From: Zygaena filipendulae
Lineage: Eukaryota; Arthropoda; Insecta; Lepidoptera; Zygaenidae
NCBI GenBank assembly: GCA_907165275.2
Contig: OU015659.1
Location: 5,870,501 to 5,934,500, forward strand
Direction of reading: 5' to 3'
DNA length: 64,000 bases
Part shown: piece after piece, positions 30,140-41,997 of the stretch
Numbering within the stretch: position 1 is the first letter of the stretch
How the letters are laid out: each line of letters starts with the position of its first letter
Made by a program: the position numbers and the translations under genes
The notes under the pieces: generated by a model
What the model saw: the letters and a program-made list of their open reading frames with translations, nothing else
Told to the model about the DNA's origin: nothing
Databases searched by the model: none

Positions 30140-31870
30140 TTTAATATACAATACGTTTATACAAAAATAAGAATTCCAAACGTTATGTATTCGTTACGCA
30201 TATAAATATTAAGTATCTAGCCTCATCCAAAAACGGGAGTAGCAGACTTCGTCCATCGGTAGATATGCTTTATGTCTCAACATTCATGATTCAAATTCAA
30301 GGATCTAAGCCCTAAGGGCTTGCTCATTTTTTCAAGACATTCGTTCCGTAGTGATAGTAGTAGTCAAGTGAATAATATGCTCCTAATAGGTTACTTAAAG
30401 ATGTTATAGTGACTCTTTTTTGCTCAAGAGGCAGCCTCGTACACCTTTTTCCGCAATGCTATTTAGTAAGACTGGTTTCACTTCCCTATAACATGTTGTT
30501 GTTTCTATGTGTATAATAATGGTAGTATGTTATTAAAGTAAATATGTAGTGTAGATATAATTGTACTTATTCTTACCTAGTAGGAAGATGTCAAATCATC
30601 AACATATCACATAAGTATACATACATGTTACATATTCTACCTTATACAATAATAGTTTAAGAAATGCTAGGTATACTTTCTGCTACGACGTTGGTATGCA
30701 TCACCAACTATGTAAATGATCCTAATCATTTTAAAATCTGTATCTATTCTATCCATCTGAAAAATTAGTTATGTAATCACATAATGTAACTGAATGATAC
30801 TTTTTCAATAAATAGATCAACAATTACAAAAGTTAATATACTTAGGTACCTGTTTTTTTTTTATTTTAAAAATCCTCCGATTGAGTTTTAAAACCTATTA
30901 TTTTTTGGGACCTAGTCAAAGGGGCTATAAATGGTTATAATGATGGGGATAACAGTTACTTACTGGGGATTAAGTACATTTTTATTTATAATATACGTAT
31001 GTTTGGAACCTTATTTATGTTACATTTTTGGCCATACATTGCAGAAAATTGTATTACCTATATAGGTTAATTGGTTCATTTACAAACGACCGGCATTTAA
31101 AAAAAAAACTGGAAATGCTGATATTATACATATTATTATATATTATATTCGTAAGTACCTGCCTACTTCGAAAATGTGCTATTTTAGGTAAGTTTCCACA
31201 AGCAGAGTCAAAATATGGTAGGTACAATTTTCCGTTGCGGGGGCACCCGTCCACAACGCATTCAAGATCCAGGCCGTTTCTGAACGGACGATAAGTATAC
31301 CTACTATACAATATGCTGATGATGGACTTTATGAGTGAGTACACACTCCTAACAACACATAGGTATTATTTTACATTTCTCACAATCCCGTATTGTATGT
31401 TGAAGATTTTTAGGTAAGTGGGTCACTACATACCTAAAAATTCGAAACTAAAATGATGGAAAAAAAAATACAAGCTTCTCAGAATTGTAAAAGTGAATAG
31501 ATGAGACAAAAACTTGTACTTACAATGTATGTTTTTTGAAAGAAAACACTCCTCGTAATATATAGGAAGCCGGGACCTTTTGTACACATTGAGTAGGTAA
31601 GTACTTAAATATAAGAAAGTGACTCTACAGTTCACGATGACTTTACAATAATTTACATCATAAAAAAATGATAGGACGTAAACCACTCAGAATATTATTA
31701 TTTTTCCCAGTAATTGTGATATCTATAACAATTATTGATTTATTTGCTTGGATATTAACGGCACCTGGTGTTGCAGTTAGTTTAACTAACCGCTAAACCA
31801 ATAACGGTACTCTTTATTTTGTTTCTACTAACTACTGTCTAGATAAACATATTTTACGACATGGCATGGT
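30140..31870. other. intergenic, no gene seen
   Basis: AT-rich. Overlapping opposite-strand frames at 31028-31344 are likely shadows of each other without coding features. Confidence 0.35.
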
Positions 31871-31896
31871 AGTAGGGCACTTTCTAGTGCCCTACT
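31871..31896. repeat. short perfect hairpin
   Basis: AGTAGGGCAC, six-base loop, GTGCCCTACT. It precedes about 190 bases of moderately GC-rich sequence (to 32090) that looks like a dispersed repeat but that I cannot name. Confidence 0.6.
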
Positions 31897-32199
31897 ATGT
31901 ATGGCGTATGGCCTAGGGGTAGAATAGTAGAGATCATCTCTAGACGTGATGGACGTGTGCAAGCAAGGTAGTATATTTCGTAGGCTTGTAAATAGTGGTT
32001 TTGCTTGTGAGTCTGCCACCCCGGTAGCAGAGGAGGAGAATTGTTACAGACTCTTTGAACGTATAATATGATTTGAAAAAAGAACAATATGATTTTGACA
32101 ATGTAAAAATATAGAAAAGAATGTGAATTGATAATATTCGTGTGTTTTATTAAATACCATATTAACTAGCTTTTATGCTCTTGAAACAATATGGTCACC

Positions 32200-32380
32200 A
32201 CCTCTGTCGCCAAGCACCTGCCAGTGTGTTCCGCCAGTCTCTTGAAAGCCAGTTCCAATTCCCATTCCTGGTCGGCAATGCACCTGCATGCCTTCTGGTG
32301 TTGCAGATGTTCATGGGCGGCGGTAATCACTTACCATCAGATATGCCATCTGCCCGTTTGTCCCCTATGACATAAAAAAA
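32200..32380 (+). mobile_element. LINE 3' tail (CCCCTATGACATAAAA type), copy 1
   Basis: CTGTCGCCAAGCACCTG, CTTGAAAGCCAGTTCC, GCACCTGCATGCCTTCTGG, GGGCGGCGGTAATCACTTAC and CCCCTATGACATAAAAAAA. The second copy at 55302-55496 has a clear 8-base target duplication and poly-A. Confidence 0.82.
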
Positions 32381-32806
32381 CTAATTTACAGTAGGGATAT
32401 AATTTTTTCCATAGATAGCATAAATTGGCGATTTTGATGGCGTAGGTAATTATTTATCTTAGATTTTAAATAAGTACGTACCAATGTAAATAATACTTTT
32501 GATACCGAAAGAAAACAATCTTTTTAAAATGACTTACATAAAGCTGAGCTTGTCGCAATAAATTGAAGCATTGAAATGCTGGAAAATTCTCTCTTTGAGT
32601 TCCGAGCTTTGAACTCATCGCTCGCTCCAAGGAATTATAGTAGCCATACCTAATGAATGTCGCTTAGTTTAGTTGGCATGGCTAGTAATAATTTTTTAGG
32701 TACTTACGTCAGTCTAGAAAATACATTTGTAGATAATATATATCTAACTGCGCAATTTATGTAAAAGATAAAAAGGGTAGATAGATCACAACAACAATGT
32801 AGATAC

Positions 32807-33000
32807 AGCTGTAATTCCCCGCAGATTCTACCGCGTTAATTTTGGAGATCCCGCGAGAATTCCGGAATAAAAAGTACCCTATGTCTTTTTCTGTACCCCT
32901 GACAACATGTTTGCAAAATTTTATGATGATCGGTTGAGCCGTTAAGGCGTGAACACGTAAAAAATAACATAAAATCTCTCATTTGCATTTATAATACAAG
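32807..33000 (+). mobile_element. Helitron-like copy
   Basis: CCCCGCAGATTCTACCGCG, AAAAGTACCCTATGTC, TGATGATCGGTTGAGCCG, CATTTGCATTTATAATAC. It lies just left of the duplicated 5-kb block. Confidence 0.75.
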
Positions 33001-34423
33001 TAAGTATTGAGTAGAGATAGTAGTCACAAATTCGACTCCCTAGTTACTTCGATTTCTAGTCGTACGAGTATAAAATGAGCTCAAATCAAAAGTGCATGAG
33101 ACCAATAAATTAGTCTACTATGATGGCTATTATTAGGTATACCTACCTAGGTTTTTTTTGGCGTTTTACTTAATGGAAGTGTGGTTGGGCGTTGCCGGTA
33201 ACAAGTGTTAGGTTGTTAAATATCCCCTGAAGATTTAGCGATCACCGCGTGCCTTCCTGCACAATTAATGGTTGACTCGGCAAGCGGGGCAACGGCAATA
33301 TAATCAATTACGGAAACTTAGATTTATTCCCTTTATCAGTTTTATCACCCATAAATTGACATCTTTGAAATTTATAACAACGTTAAAATAAAAAAAATAA
33401 TTATGTTTTCAATGTTTTTAATTCAGATACGAACGCGATTGTGTTACAACTTTATCTAATAGATACACATAAAAAACAATAGTGAAATTAATTCACTGGT
33501 TAGGTAGACTTTATTTCTATTCCTCAGCGAAAGTTTTATTTTTATTTTAGAGTTTATTTTCTTTTAACTTCAAATTCACACAAGATTAGGTATTTCTTAA
33601 GGTGATGAGTCATATCTATATGTTAGGCCTTACTGAAGGATTTTTTAAATTTCAATATACCTAATATTATATTATAACTGTGACCTAGGTGTAGATAAGT
33701 TTAAAAGAGAGACATATTGAATGATGCTTCACTTATCCGATTGTCTTGTATTATTTGTGTTTTATTAATAGATAGGTATCAATTATTATTTTTAATGTAG
33801 ATATTCACGGAAAAAGAGCGCGCAAGTTGCCGAAGCGCTGACAGATCAGACCCCAAAGTTCATTAAACGTCTCTGTCCTTTTATTGCCGCTGGTCCGCCG
33901 ATGAATCTAATGACCAAAATCTAAAATCATCTCGCAGATCTAAATCTTAATAGATAGTTTATTCACCCGCGTAAATCCACGTTTTTATTTTTTTCACTGT
34001 TATATTTATTTATTTCATAAAAACATAATTATAACATAACAGTCAAAAGACCAACGCGTTATACAATAGGTAGGTACTTACGTTTTTATCATTGATTCCT
34101 TTTTTTATATTTTGGTTAAGCCCGCTCCACATTCAAGCGAGAATCTTGCGAGAATGCGAGAAAACCACGAGAACGTGAATGTGGAGCCGATGTGCTCCGC
34201 CGTTTCTCGCGTTCTCGCAAGATTCTCGATTCTCGACATGTCAGCACGAGTTATCGAGGTTTTAAGTTAGTCCCTGCTTCAACCTTACACCTCTTTGTTG
34301 GTGCTGCGGCTGTTTGTGATCGCGAAACTTCTGCTTGACTTGACCGATTGAGGTTTGGGGATTGAGGATCGACCCCACTAACCTAACCTTACCACAAGTT
34401 TACCTAACAGAAGAACACAGATT

Positions 34424-34663
34424 GTGAAATGTCTTAGGTACTTTCTTAATACTCTAGCGAGTAGGTACCTAATTAGTCGAGGTGCTACGGAACAAACCCA
34501 GATTGTACGCTTAACTAAATTAAAACAGTATTTCTGTTTCAATTACATCGCGTCTACGGTTTTCAACTCTCAAATAACAGAGATAACAGGATTAGAGATA
34601 TTAATAAAGTTGAATAACAATTTTAATAATCTTCAATTTCATCTATCTTGTTTTGCGATATAA
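34424..34663 (+). other. 79-codon open frame, identical between the two duplication units
   Basis: The frame from 34424 (and 41302-41544 in unit B) encodes FLNTLASRYLISRGATEQTQ and 55 further residues, the same in both units after a different first five to six residues. I see no domain, signal peptide or membrane segment. The surrounding 250 bases are also identical, so conservation of the frame proves nothing. I list it without claiming a gene. Confidence 0.2.
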
Positions 34664-34879
34664 TCCGATATAAAGACAGTTTAAGAAAACAGAGTGGGAT
34701 ATTTTTAATACCTACCATGTATTTTATTATTAGACGTCTAAAAATACAAATAAACCAAACATAAACAATACCTAGAGTAATTAATACGCAGTTTTACATG
34801 ACATTTAGGACTCCTTCGGGAACTTCGGTATGAAAATGACTTTATGACCTTTAATACTAAAGGTAATAACTACATATTG

Positions 34880-34926
34880 AAAGTTGGTATACATATATGT
34901 ATCAATGATATATGTATACCAACTTT
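34880..34926. repeat. hairpin with 19-base perfect arms (unit A)
   Basis: AAAGTTGGTATACATATAT, nine-base loop, exact reverse complement. In unit B (from 41758) the same arm is followed by a longer, rearranged loop. Confidence 0.7.
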
Positions 34927-35903
34927 TATGAAAATCTTTTAAAATCTATTAGTGTGATTAACTCGGGAACTTTTATGAGACAGGGTATAAACTTTTGTTA
35001 AATGTTAAATCAAGACTTGAGATTCCTACGTGACAATTTTCATTCAAATCTGCCTATTAGCTTTCATTACGTGATGCGCGTTCATAGTATCGATAAACAG
35101 ACATGCAAAAATAGCACAAAATGTAGTTATGTTTCTTTTGTTTTCAATATACAGTTTCAGCCTCTAATGCATACATGCTTCCAATTTTGTTGAAACAGAA
35201 GATGGATCTTTTACGAAACAAAATTATTGTTGTTAAAAAAGGAAAGCTGATTAACTTTTGACGACCGCGACGATTTAATAAGACGAGTAATTATACGTTC
35301 AGTGACGAAACAAAGTTAGGTTAGGTACTTATAGGATACGATTGTATAACGTTGAATGCCTCTTGACAATAAATTGGTAGATTTATTTTTGGATACGGAA
35401 TTATAATTATCTTGTTAATGGTGCTTAACGTGAAATAAATGACTATCACTCGGTGCGAAGTGACTACTGATTGTTAAGTGGAGTCGGACGAATTAACTTT
35501 CGCGTCGGGGAAGTTAGTTCATTTCCGTGAAAAACTCCTTTTGTTGTTCACTCCACCGTCACGTAGCTTGTTTTCCTCCGAGCCCTGCGGAATATTAGCT
35601 ACATTTCCTCCCAGTAATTATGTTTGTAAATATTTTCGTTTGCACCGCGTTTAATATATCTTACTTACCTACATGCTTGTCTTGTTTTGTGACCATAGTT
35701 GGTCAACGTTTAGCGGGGACAGAGCTTATGGCGAAAACGGAAGAATTTTACACCAAGAATTTTATATAAAAAATAGAACAAGGAGGGGCTTACTCATTCT
35801 CTAAAATAAAGACGAAAATTTATTTTTATTATTGAAATGCACCTACTTTAGTACCTTTTATCTTTATTCTTTTAGATCATAAACTTAAAAATACAGTAAC
35901 TTA

Positions 35904-36140
35904 CCGCCTCACTCAGAGTCAACTTTAATGATTACTTAGTTAAGTATAGATTTTTAAAACAAAACTGCCGCACTCAGAGAACTTTAATAAATTAATGTTA
36001 ATTGGCATTCAGCTAATTAAGTTACATCTCATTAAATGCCAATTAACATTAATTAACTGAACGTCTCTGATTGCGGCAGTTTTGTTTTAAAAATCTATAC
36101 TTAACTAAGTTATCATTAAAGTCGACTCTGAGTGCGGCCG
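35904..36140. mobile_element. CGGCCGCACTC MITE, copy 3 (TSD TTA), only in unit A
   Basis: A 237-bp near-palindrome, from CCGCCTCACTCAGAGTC to GACTCTGAGTGCGGCCG, flanked by TTA at 35901-35903 and 36141-36143. Unit B has a single TTA at 42912-42914 (GTAACTTAGACTA), the uninterrupted site. TWA duplication is typical of PIF/Harbinger elements. Confidence 0.95.
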
Positions 36141-36927
36141 TTAGACTATATATTGTATGTAGGTACGGAACGGTACACGCGTACATTCACATGACACATA
36201 GATAGGTACTTTATGAAAAGACACATAACGCAATGTGGAGCATCACCAAAGTAGCTTTTAGTATGTAGTGACTATTTAGAAGGATTAAAATCTTTTCTCT
36301 TTGCATTCGAATTTTACGGAATTGGAGCACGGCCGTCATAATTGATTGGATTATATACCTTTCACCGGTACGGGGTAGCTACGTGATCCCCGTACAGGAT
36401 TGGTCGATGCTATACGGAATTTATTTACTAACTGCGACAATAAAACGTGTTATCTACGTCATACAAATTTGTCGTCCCGTACCTACAGTGGACACCGTGA
36501 CATGAATAAAATATATTTTACATTTTAAACGTTTCGGATTTAAAGTTGTCTGTCTGTTGGTATTATTGTCTTTTTTTGTAATCATATTATACAGGATGTA
36601 ACTTTGAACTGGAAACTCATTAAAACCCCGGATAATTCATGCCATGGACCAATGCTTAGATACAGTCATATCGACAGATGAAATTTACAGAAGGGTGATT
36701 ACCTATTGATTTCAAAATTAAATGAAAACAAAAAATGTTTTCTTGGATTAAATTGATTAACATAACTTTACTTTAAATGCATATTTTATTTAAGTATTTG
36801 ATATTTGAATATTAAATCTTGTAAAAATATTGAATATTGCAGAGTAAGCAACATAGTAACAGAAATAGGCATGAAAAGGACTTTCATTCTCCTACTCTTA
36901 TACCTAGGTAGCTAATATACCTATACC

Positions 36928-37165
36928 TAATACATATAATTAAAAGAACGTATATATGAACACTCAACAAAAGTGTCCATAATGATAAATTTATGTAAGT
37001 ACGTTAGTTAAAACTTTACCACATAGATACTTAGGTATATGTTTTAATAGACTTCGGTCTCCTAAACATACAGTAGATAGTTATGATTTTGTGTGCCACG
37101 ACTGTGTCTAGGTATTACTTGTAATCTTGTTTTATGACCAATAAAGGAATTTATATATAAAAAAA
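36928..37165 (+). mobile_element. poly-A retroinsertion with 14-bp TSD, only in unit A
   Basis: AATATACCTATACC stands before (36914-36927) and after (37166-37179) a 238-base segment that unit B lacks. The segment ends CCAATAAAGGAATTTATATA then a run of A: an AATAAA signal about 20 bases before poly-A. This is the signature of an LINE-mobilised RNA 3' end. The source RNA is not recognisable. Confidence 0.82.
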
Positions 37166-38226
37166 AATATACCTATACCATCCGTATAGTCAATGCGACA
37201 TAAATAAAATCAAAATGTCTATTGAAAATATAAATCTCATGGGAACAATACAAAAGCTACTTGAATACCTACACATATTATTATTCTAATTTAAGCAAAT
37301 GGCGCGAAATGTCCAGCTTCGAATCCCAAATTCAAGATTTGCAAAAAGTTGCTCGACCTAAGTCAATTTGTTGCCAACAATCCGACTCAATGATGTCGGA
37401 GAAAAAGGTAAACACCGCGAATAACAATTGTGTTCAGATTATTATTGAAAGTAAACACGGGACTTGACACGGGTGGACGTTCGCGAAAAGCTTTGCGTGC
37501 AATGTTCTATTGAAAAGCGGTAAATAAATAACGTTGAAAGTTGGAAAACAGCGGACTACGGCTCCAATATCGAAATGGTTCGTAAGCAACATAGAATCGA
37601 TATGAAAACAACCAAAGGGGCATCAACTGAGATTCGTATGAAAACAGATGAAAACCCAACCAGTGTCTAATACACACGTACATTCATTAAAGTAACTAAA
37701 TGTATAATACAGTTCTGTTTTCAAAATTGTGTGTTGTGTGTGTGTGTGTGTGGAAATTATATTATTTGAGACGAAAGTATAATATGAAGTCTCGGGAAAG
37801 CATGAGCATTTGCTCATAGTTTCTTTGCAATCGCGTCGCGTAGGCCGAGGCTACATTTCCTATTATATCTCGTGAATAATATTTTTACAGATACAGGATA
37901 ATTCTATTTAACAGCAGTCCTACTGAGTGTTAAAATAATGGTCTATTCTTAGTAGTTGCATTAACAGTTCAATTGATTGTACTAGATATTAAAAGTATCA
38001 TAAAAAATATTGAATTTTGTCGATTGGAGATGTTTGTTTCGTCGAGATTTACCTAAGATGACATTTATTTCAAATTGTTAAAGTGTACCCAAACGTTCAC
38101 ATTATTACATGAATTGAGCATAGGCATACTCGTACAAGTCTTTCCATGAGTACCTACAGCTTTATTATAAAGATTTTTACATGAAATTTCGACCAATAAC
38201 TTCAACGACTCTGTACTCAACGAGTA

Positions 38227-39411
38227 GGGGAAACTTGCCTTATTCGTACCCCTTCAGAGAAATGCTAATTATCTGGAAATATAAATAAGGAAAGAACATT
38301 CAATTGATGTTAAAATAATCTTTATTTATTTACTTATCAAAAAAAATAACAAAATGAACTTAAACTTTAATAACTTGTGAGAAAAATAGGTTTTAAAAAA
38401 AAGTGGAAAAGGTACGATTTAGGTTTATTTGTTCCTAAAACGTACCCTTATATTCCTATATCGTACTCGTATATCCCTATGTCCAACTTGAGATACTATA
38501 ATTAAAATCAGTTTCATAATATTAGCAATTGACTTTTATGAGTAATAGTAATTATTATTATTTATTGTGTCACTAATTTGTCGACTCATATGCAATCATC
38601 TCAGAAATGAAACGAACATTTTAATTATGGGTAGCATATCTAACTGTATTTTCTAATTCTTTGCAATCATCCCAAATAAAATTAAGAGTTTAATCAAGTT
38701 CCAGAATCCAGGTTTCACACTGTATCATGTCTTCTTTTTTACTGCCTAAAATGGGAAATACTAGCTATCTTCTTAATTTTCTTTATATTTTTTCTTTGAG
38801 ATTCTTCATTTTTATGACTTTTTGTCCACCGAAATTTCTACAGTCTTCTTTTTTGAATCATTGATTTTTGCGATGTTGTTTTATTTTTTATAACCCTTTT
38901 TGTTTTACAATGACTACATTATAATGTAGAAAAACTTTGTATTCTGATATGCTCTTAAATGGCGTCGAAATGTGAGTTTTGGAATTAAATACACGAGAAG
39001 CTTCATTAAATTTTAAAATTCCATTTTTATACCCACTGAGGGTTTTTCTATATCGTCACTTGGCCAAGTATTGTATTTTGTCGTTTGGTCATATTGACAT
39101 TAAACAAAAAATAAACAATTACTCCTAATTCGTACTGGTACGAAATAAAACAAAGTGATGAGTACGAATTAGACTCAAGATAACTAACGATTTCAAAATT
39201 GCCGCGTAACTAAATTGCTGCCAGGCAGGTGTGTGTATGTCTAATAATTTAAAATGTGAATTAGTACAGAATTAAGTAAAAAACTTCTAATTTATACAAC
39301 TCACCATGAAAAAAATTAAAAATCTTATGAATCAGCCAAAAAAATTACTCGTAAACAACAAAAAATAACGGCGATACATTGAGTTGAAGTAGATTTGAGT
39401 TGAAATTTCGC
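38227..39411. other. spacer between duplication units, with transposase debris
   Basis: Begins GGGGAAACTTGCCTTATTC right at the end of unit A. It is AT-rich with several TTCGTACC/GGTACGAA words. Its last 45 bases (AACGGCGATACATT...AAATTTCGCG) match 56851-56880. A broken pogo-like frame lies within. Confidence 0.5.
38740..39068 (-). pseudogene. possible pogo-like transposase debris
   Basis: Around 39068-38958 the minus strand reads, across two frames, WPSDDIEKP, then KFNEASRVFN and resembles the psq helix-turn-helix pattern (KAL..I..G...F.KAS..F.IPKSTL). Further along, DMIQCETW resembles a C-terminal cysteine motif of such transposases. It is too broken for certainty. Confidence 0.4.
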
Positions 39412-40160
39412 GGAAGTGTGGTTGGGCGGTGTCGGTAACAAGTGTTAGGTTGTTAAATATCCCCTGAAGATTTAGCGATCACCGCGTGCCTTCCACAATT
39501 AATGGTTGACTCGGCAAGCGGGGCAACGGCAATATAATCAATTACGGAAACCTAGATTTATTCCCTTTATCAGTTTTATCACCCATAAATTGACATCTTT
39601 GAAATTTATAACAACGTTAAAAGTTAAAATCAAAAAATTAATTATGTTTTCAATGTTTTTAATTCAGATACGAACGCGATTGTGTTACAACTTTATCTAA
39701 TACACATAAAAAACAATAGTGAAATTAATTCACTGGTTAGGTAGACTTTATTTCTATTCCTCAGCGAAAGTTTTATTTTTATTTTAGTTTATTTTCTTTT
39801 AACTTCAAATTCACACAAGATTAGGTATTTGTTAAGGTGATGAGTCATATCTATATGTTAGGCCTTACTGAATTATTTTCGAAATTTCAATATACCTAAT
39901 ATTATATTATAACTGTGACCTAGGTGTAGATAAGTTTAAAAGAGAGACATATTGAATGATGCTTCACTTATCCGATTGTCTTGTATTATTTGTATTTTAT
40001 TAATAGATAGGTATCAATTATTATTTTTTAATGTAGATATTCACGGAAAAAGAGCGCGCAAGTTGCCGAAGCGCTGACAGATCAGACCCCAAAGTTCATT
40101 AAACGCGTCTGTCCTTTTATTGCCGCTGGTCCGCTGATGAATCTAATGACCAAAATCTAA

Positions 40161-40575
40161 GGTCCGTATTCCAGAAGGTGACTCAGATCACGTTTCTCTT
40201 GAGATTAGTTTTAAGCTCAAATCATAACTCAAGCGTAAATCTTATTATAGAATGCGTTTTAAGTTCTAATCACTTGAAACTAGTCTTTAGTAGAGACTCT
40301 GAACTCTGTTTGGTTCTGATCACTTGAAACTAGTCTTGAGTAGAGATTTTGAACTCTGATTGGTTGAGTGGTCTTGACATGACAGACGTAAACAAAGATC
40401 AAATCTTTGCTTGAGTATAGATTAGTACTCAAGCGTCGTTCTAGAATAAGGAAATAACTCAGCTGATTGTTGATTGATGAATCTCGTTTCAAGTAAGGTT
40501 CTAAAATTAAAGCTTTACATGAAAGTACTTTTAAAACTTGATTCATGACTTGAGTAATCTTTTGGAATACGGACC
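40161..40575. mobile_element. GGTCCGTATTCCA TIR element, PIF/Harbinger-like, only in unit B
   Basis: The left end is GGTCCGTATTCCAGAAGG, and the right end the reverse complement of GGTCCGTATTCCAAAAG. TAA flanks both ends, and unit A shows the unoccupied CTAAAATCAT site (one A more than predicted). Internal GACTAGTTTCAAG-like words repeat. The open frame inside (40280-40546) is not a recognisable transposase. Confidence 0.9.
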
Positions 40576-40794
40576 TAAATCATCTCGCAGATCTAAATCT
40601 TAATAGATAGTTTATTCACCCGCGTAAATCCACGTTTTTATTTTTTTCACTGTTATATTTATTTATTTGATAAAAACATAATTATAACATAACAGTCAAA
40701 AGACCAACGCGTTATACAATAGGTAGGTACTTACGTTTTTATCATTGATTCCTTTTTTATATTTTGGTTAAGCCCGCTCCAGTGAATCACAAAT

Positions 40795-41030
40795 GGACGG
40801 AGATAAGCAATAACATGTTAACCCACAAAATTAAGTTATTGATTCAGAACGATTTATTGAGAGTTAGGGAACGTTTTTTAATTATGTGTTTACCTTATTA
40901 AATTGCTTAAATATGTAACTAAATATTGAACATAAAAAATGTTGATACAAAATGGCGCTCCTACTTTTAAAACGCGATTTACTCAAAATTTCTCCAGTGT
41001 GGGTTAACACACTATTGCTTATCTATGTCC
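40795..41030 (+). mobile_element. GGAC...GTCC MITE, copy 2 (TSD AAAT), in unit B
   Basis: GGACGGAGATAAGCAATAAC at the left, the inverted GGACATAGATAAGCAATA at the right, with AAAT on both sides. The matching place in unit A has a different local sequence (an imperfect CTCCACATTC...GAATGTGGAG palindrome), so no clean empty site is preserved. Confidence 0.88.
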
Positions 41031-41301
41031 AAATGAGTGAATGTAGAGCCGATGTGCTCCGCCGTTTCTCGTGGTTTTCTCGCGTTCTCGCAAGATTCTC
41101 GATTCTCGACATGTCAGCACGAGTTACCGAGGTTTTAAGTTAGTCCCTGCTTCAACCTTACACCTCTTTGTTGGTGCTGCGGCTGTTTGTGATCGCGAAA
41201 CTTCTGCTTGACTTGACTGATTGAGGTTTGGGGATTGAGGATCGACCCCACTAACCTAACCTTACCACAAGTTTACCTAACAGAAGAACACAGATTGTGA
41301 A

Positions 41302-41544
41302 ATGTCTTCGGTAGGTAAGTACTTTCTTAATACTCTAGCGAGTAGGTACCTAATTAGTCGAGGTGCTACGGAACAAACCCAGATTGTACGCTTAACTAAA
41401 TTAAAACAGTATTTCTGTTTCAATTACATCGCGTCTACGGTTTTCAACTCTCAAATAACAGAGATAACAGGATTAGAGATATTAATAAAGTTGAATAACA
41501 ATTTTAATAATCTTCAATTTCATCTATCTTGTTTTGCGATATAA
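41302..41544 (+). other. 80-codon open frame, unit B partner of 34424-34663
   Basis: Residues from FLNTLASRYLI onward are identical to the unit A frame. The start differs (MSSVGKY) because of GGTAGGTAAG at 41310. No coding evidence beyond openness. Confidence 0.2.
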
Positions 41545-41875
41545 TCCGATATAAAGACAGTTTAAGAAAACAGAGTGGGATATTTTTAATACCTACCATG
41601 TATTTTATTAATAGACGTCTAAAAATACAAATAAAACAAACAAACAATACCTAGAGTAATTAATACGCAGTTTTAAATGACATTTAGGACTCCTTCGAGA
41701 ACTTCGGTATGAAAATTACCTTATGACCTTTAGTACTAAAGGTAATAACTACATATTGAAAGTTGGTATACATATATGTATCAATGAATAATGTATATTG
41801 TATACCAACTTTCATGAAAATCCTTTAAAATCTATTAGTGTGATTAACTCGGGAACTTTTATGAGACTGGGTATA

Positions 41876-41997
41876 ATAATAATAATAAACTCTTTATTGA
41901 ACACCACTTAAAATAAACAATAACAAAAACTATTTTACTACAAGGTGGAACAATCGGCGGTCTTATCGCTCAGAGCGATCTCTTCCAGACAACCATA
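41876..41997 (-). mobile_element. LINE 3' tail with 7-bp TSD, only in unit B
   Basis: GGGTATA flanks both sides (41869-41875 and 41998-42004), and unit A has one GGGTATA at 34983-34989. The insert, read on the minus strand, is CTGGAAGAGATCGCTCTGAG ... GTGTTCAATAAAGAGTTTAT and an ATT-type tail, matching 23396-23510. Confidence 0.95.

Larger units (their letters stand above)
33175..38226 (+). repeat. direct duplication unit A (5.05 kb)
   Basis: From GGAAGTGTGGTTGGGCG to ATTCAACGACTCTGTACTCAACGAGTA-type sequence, this block recurs in the same orientation at 39412-44773. By eye most 60-base lines differ by zero to three bases. Unit A alone carries a 237-bp PIF/Harbinger-like MITE (35904-36140) and a 238-bp poly-A insertion (36928-37165). 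It contains no recognisable gene. Real tandem duplication and two haplotypes assembled end to end would look alike here. Confidence 0.92.

Noticed and set aside
37261..37467. 68-codon frame in unit A (MSSFESQIQDLQ...)
   Set aside because: A one-base difference puts the homologous stretch in unit B (from 43852) into another frame with an early stop, so the frame is not maintained and no domain is visible.
37728..37752. (TG)n tract, also at 44270-44297
   Set aside because: Ordinary dinucleotide microsatellite differing slightly in length between units.
40280..40546. 88-codon minus-strand frame in unit B
   Set aside because: It lies wholly inside the 415-bp TIR element absent from unit A and resembles no transposase.
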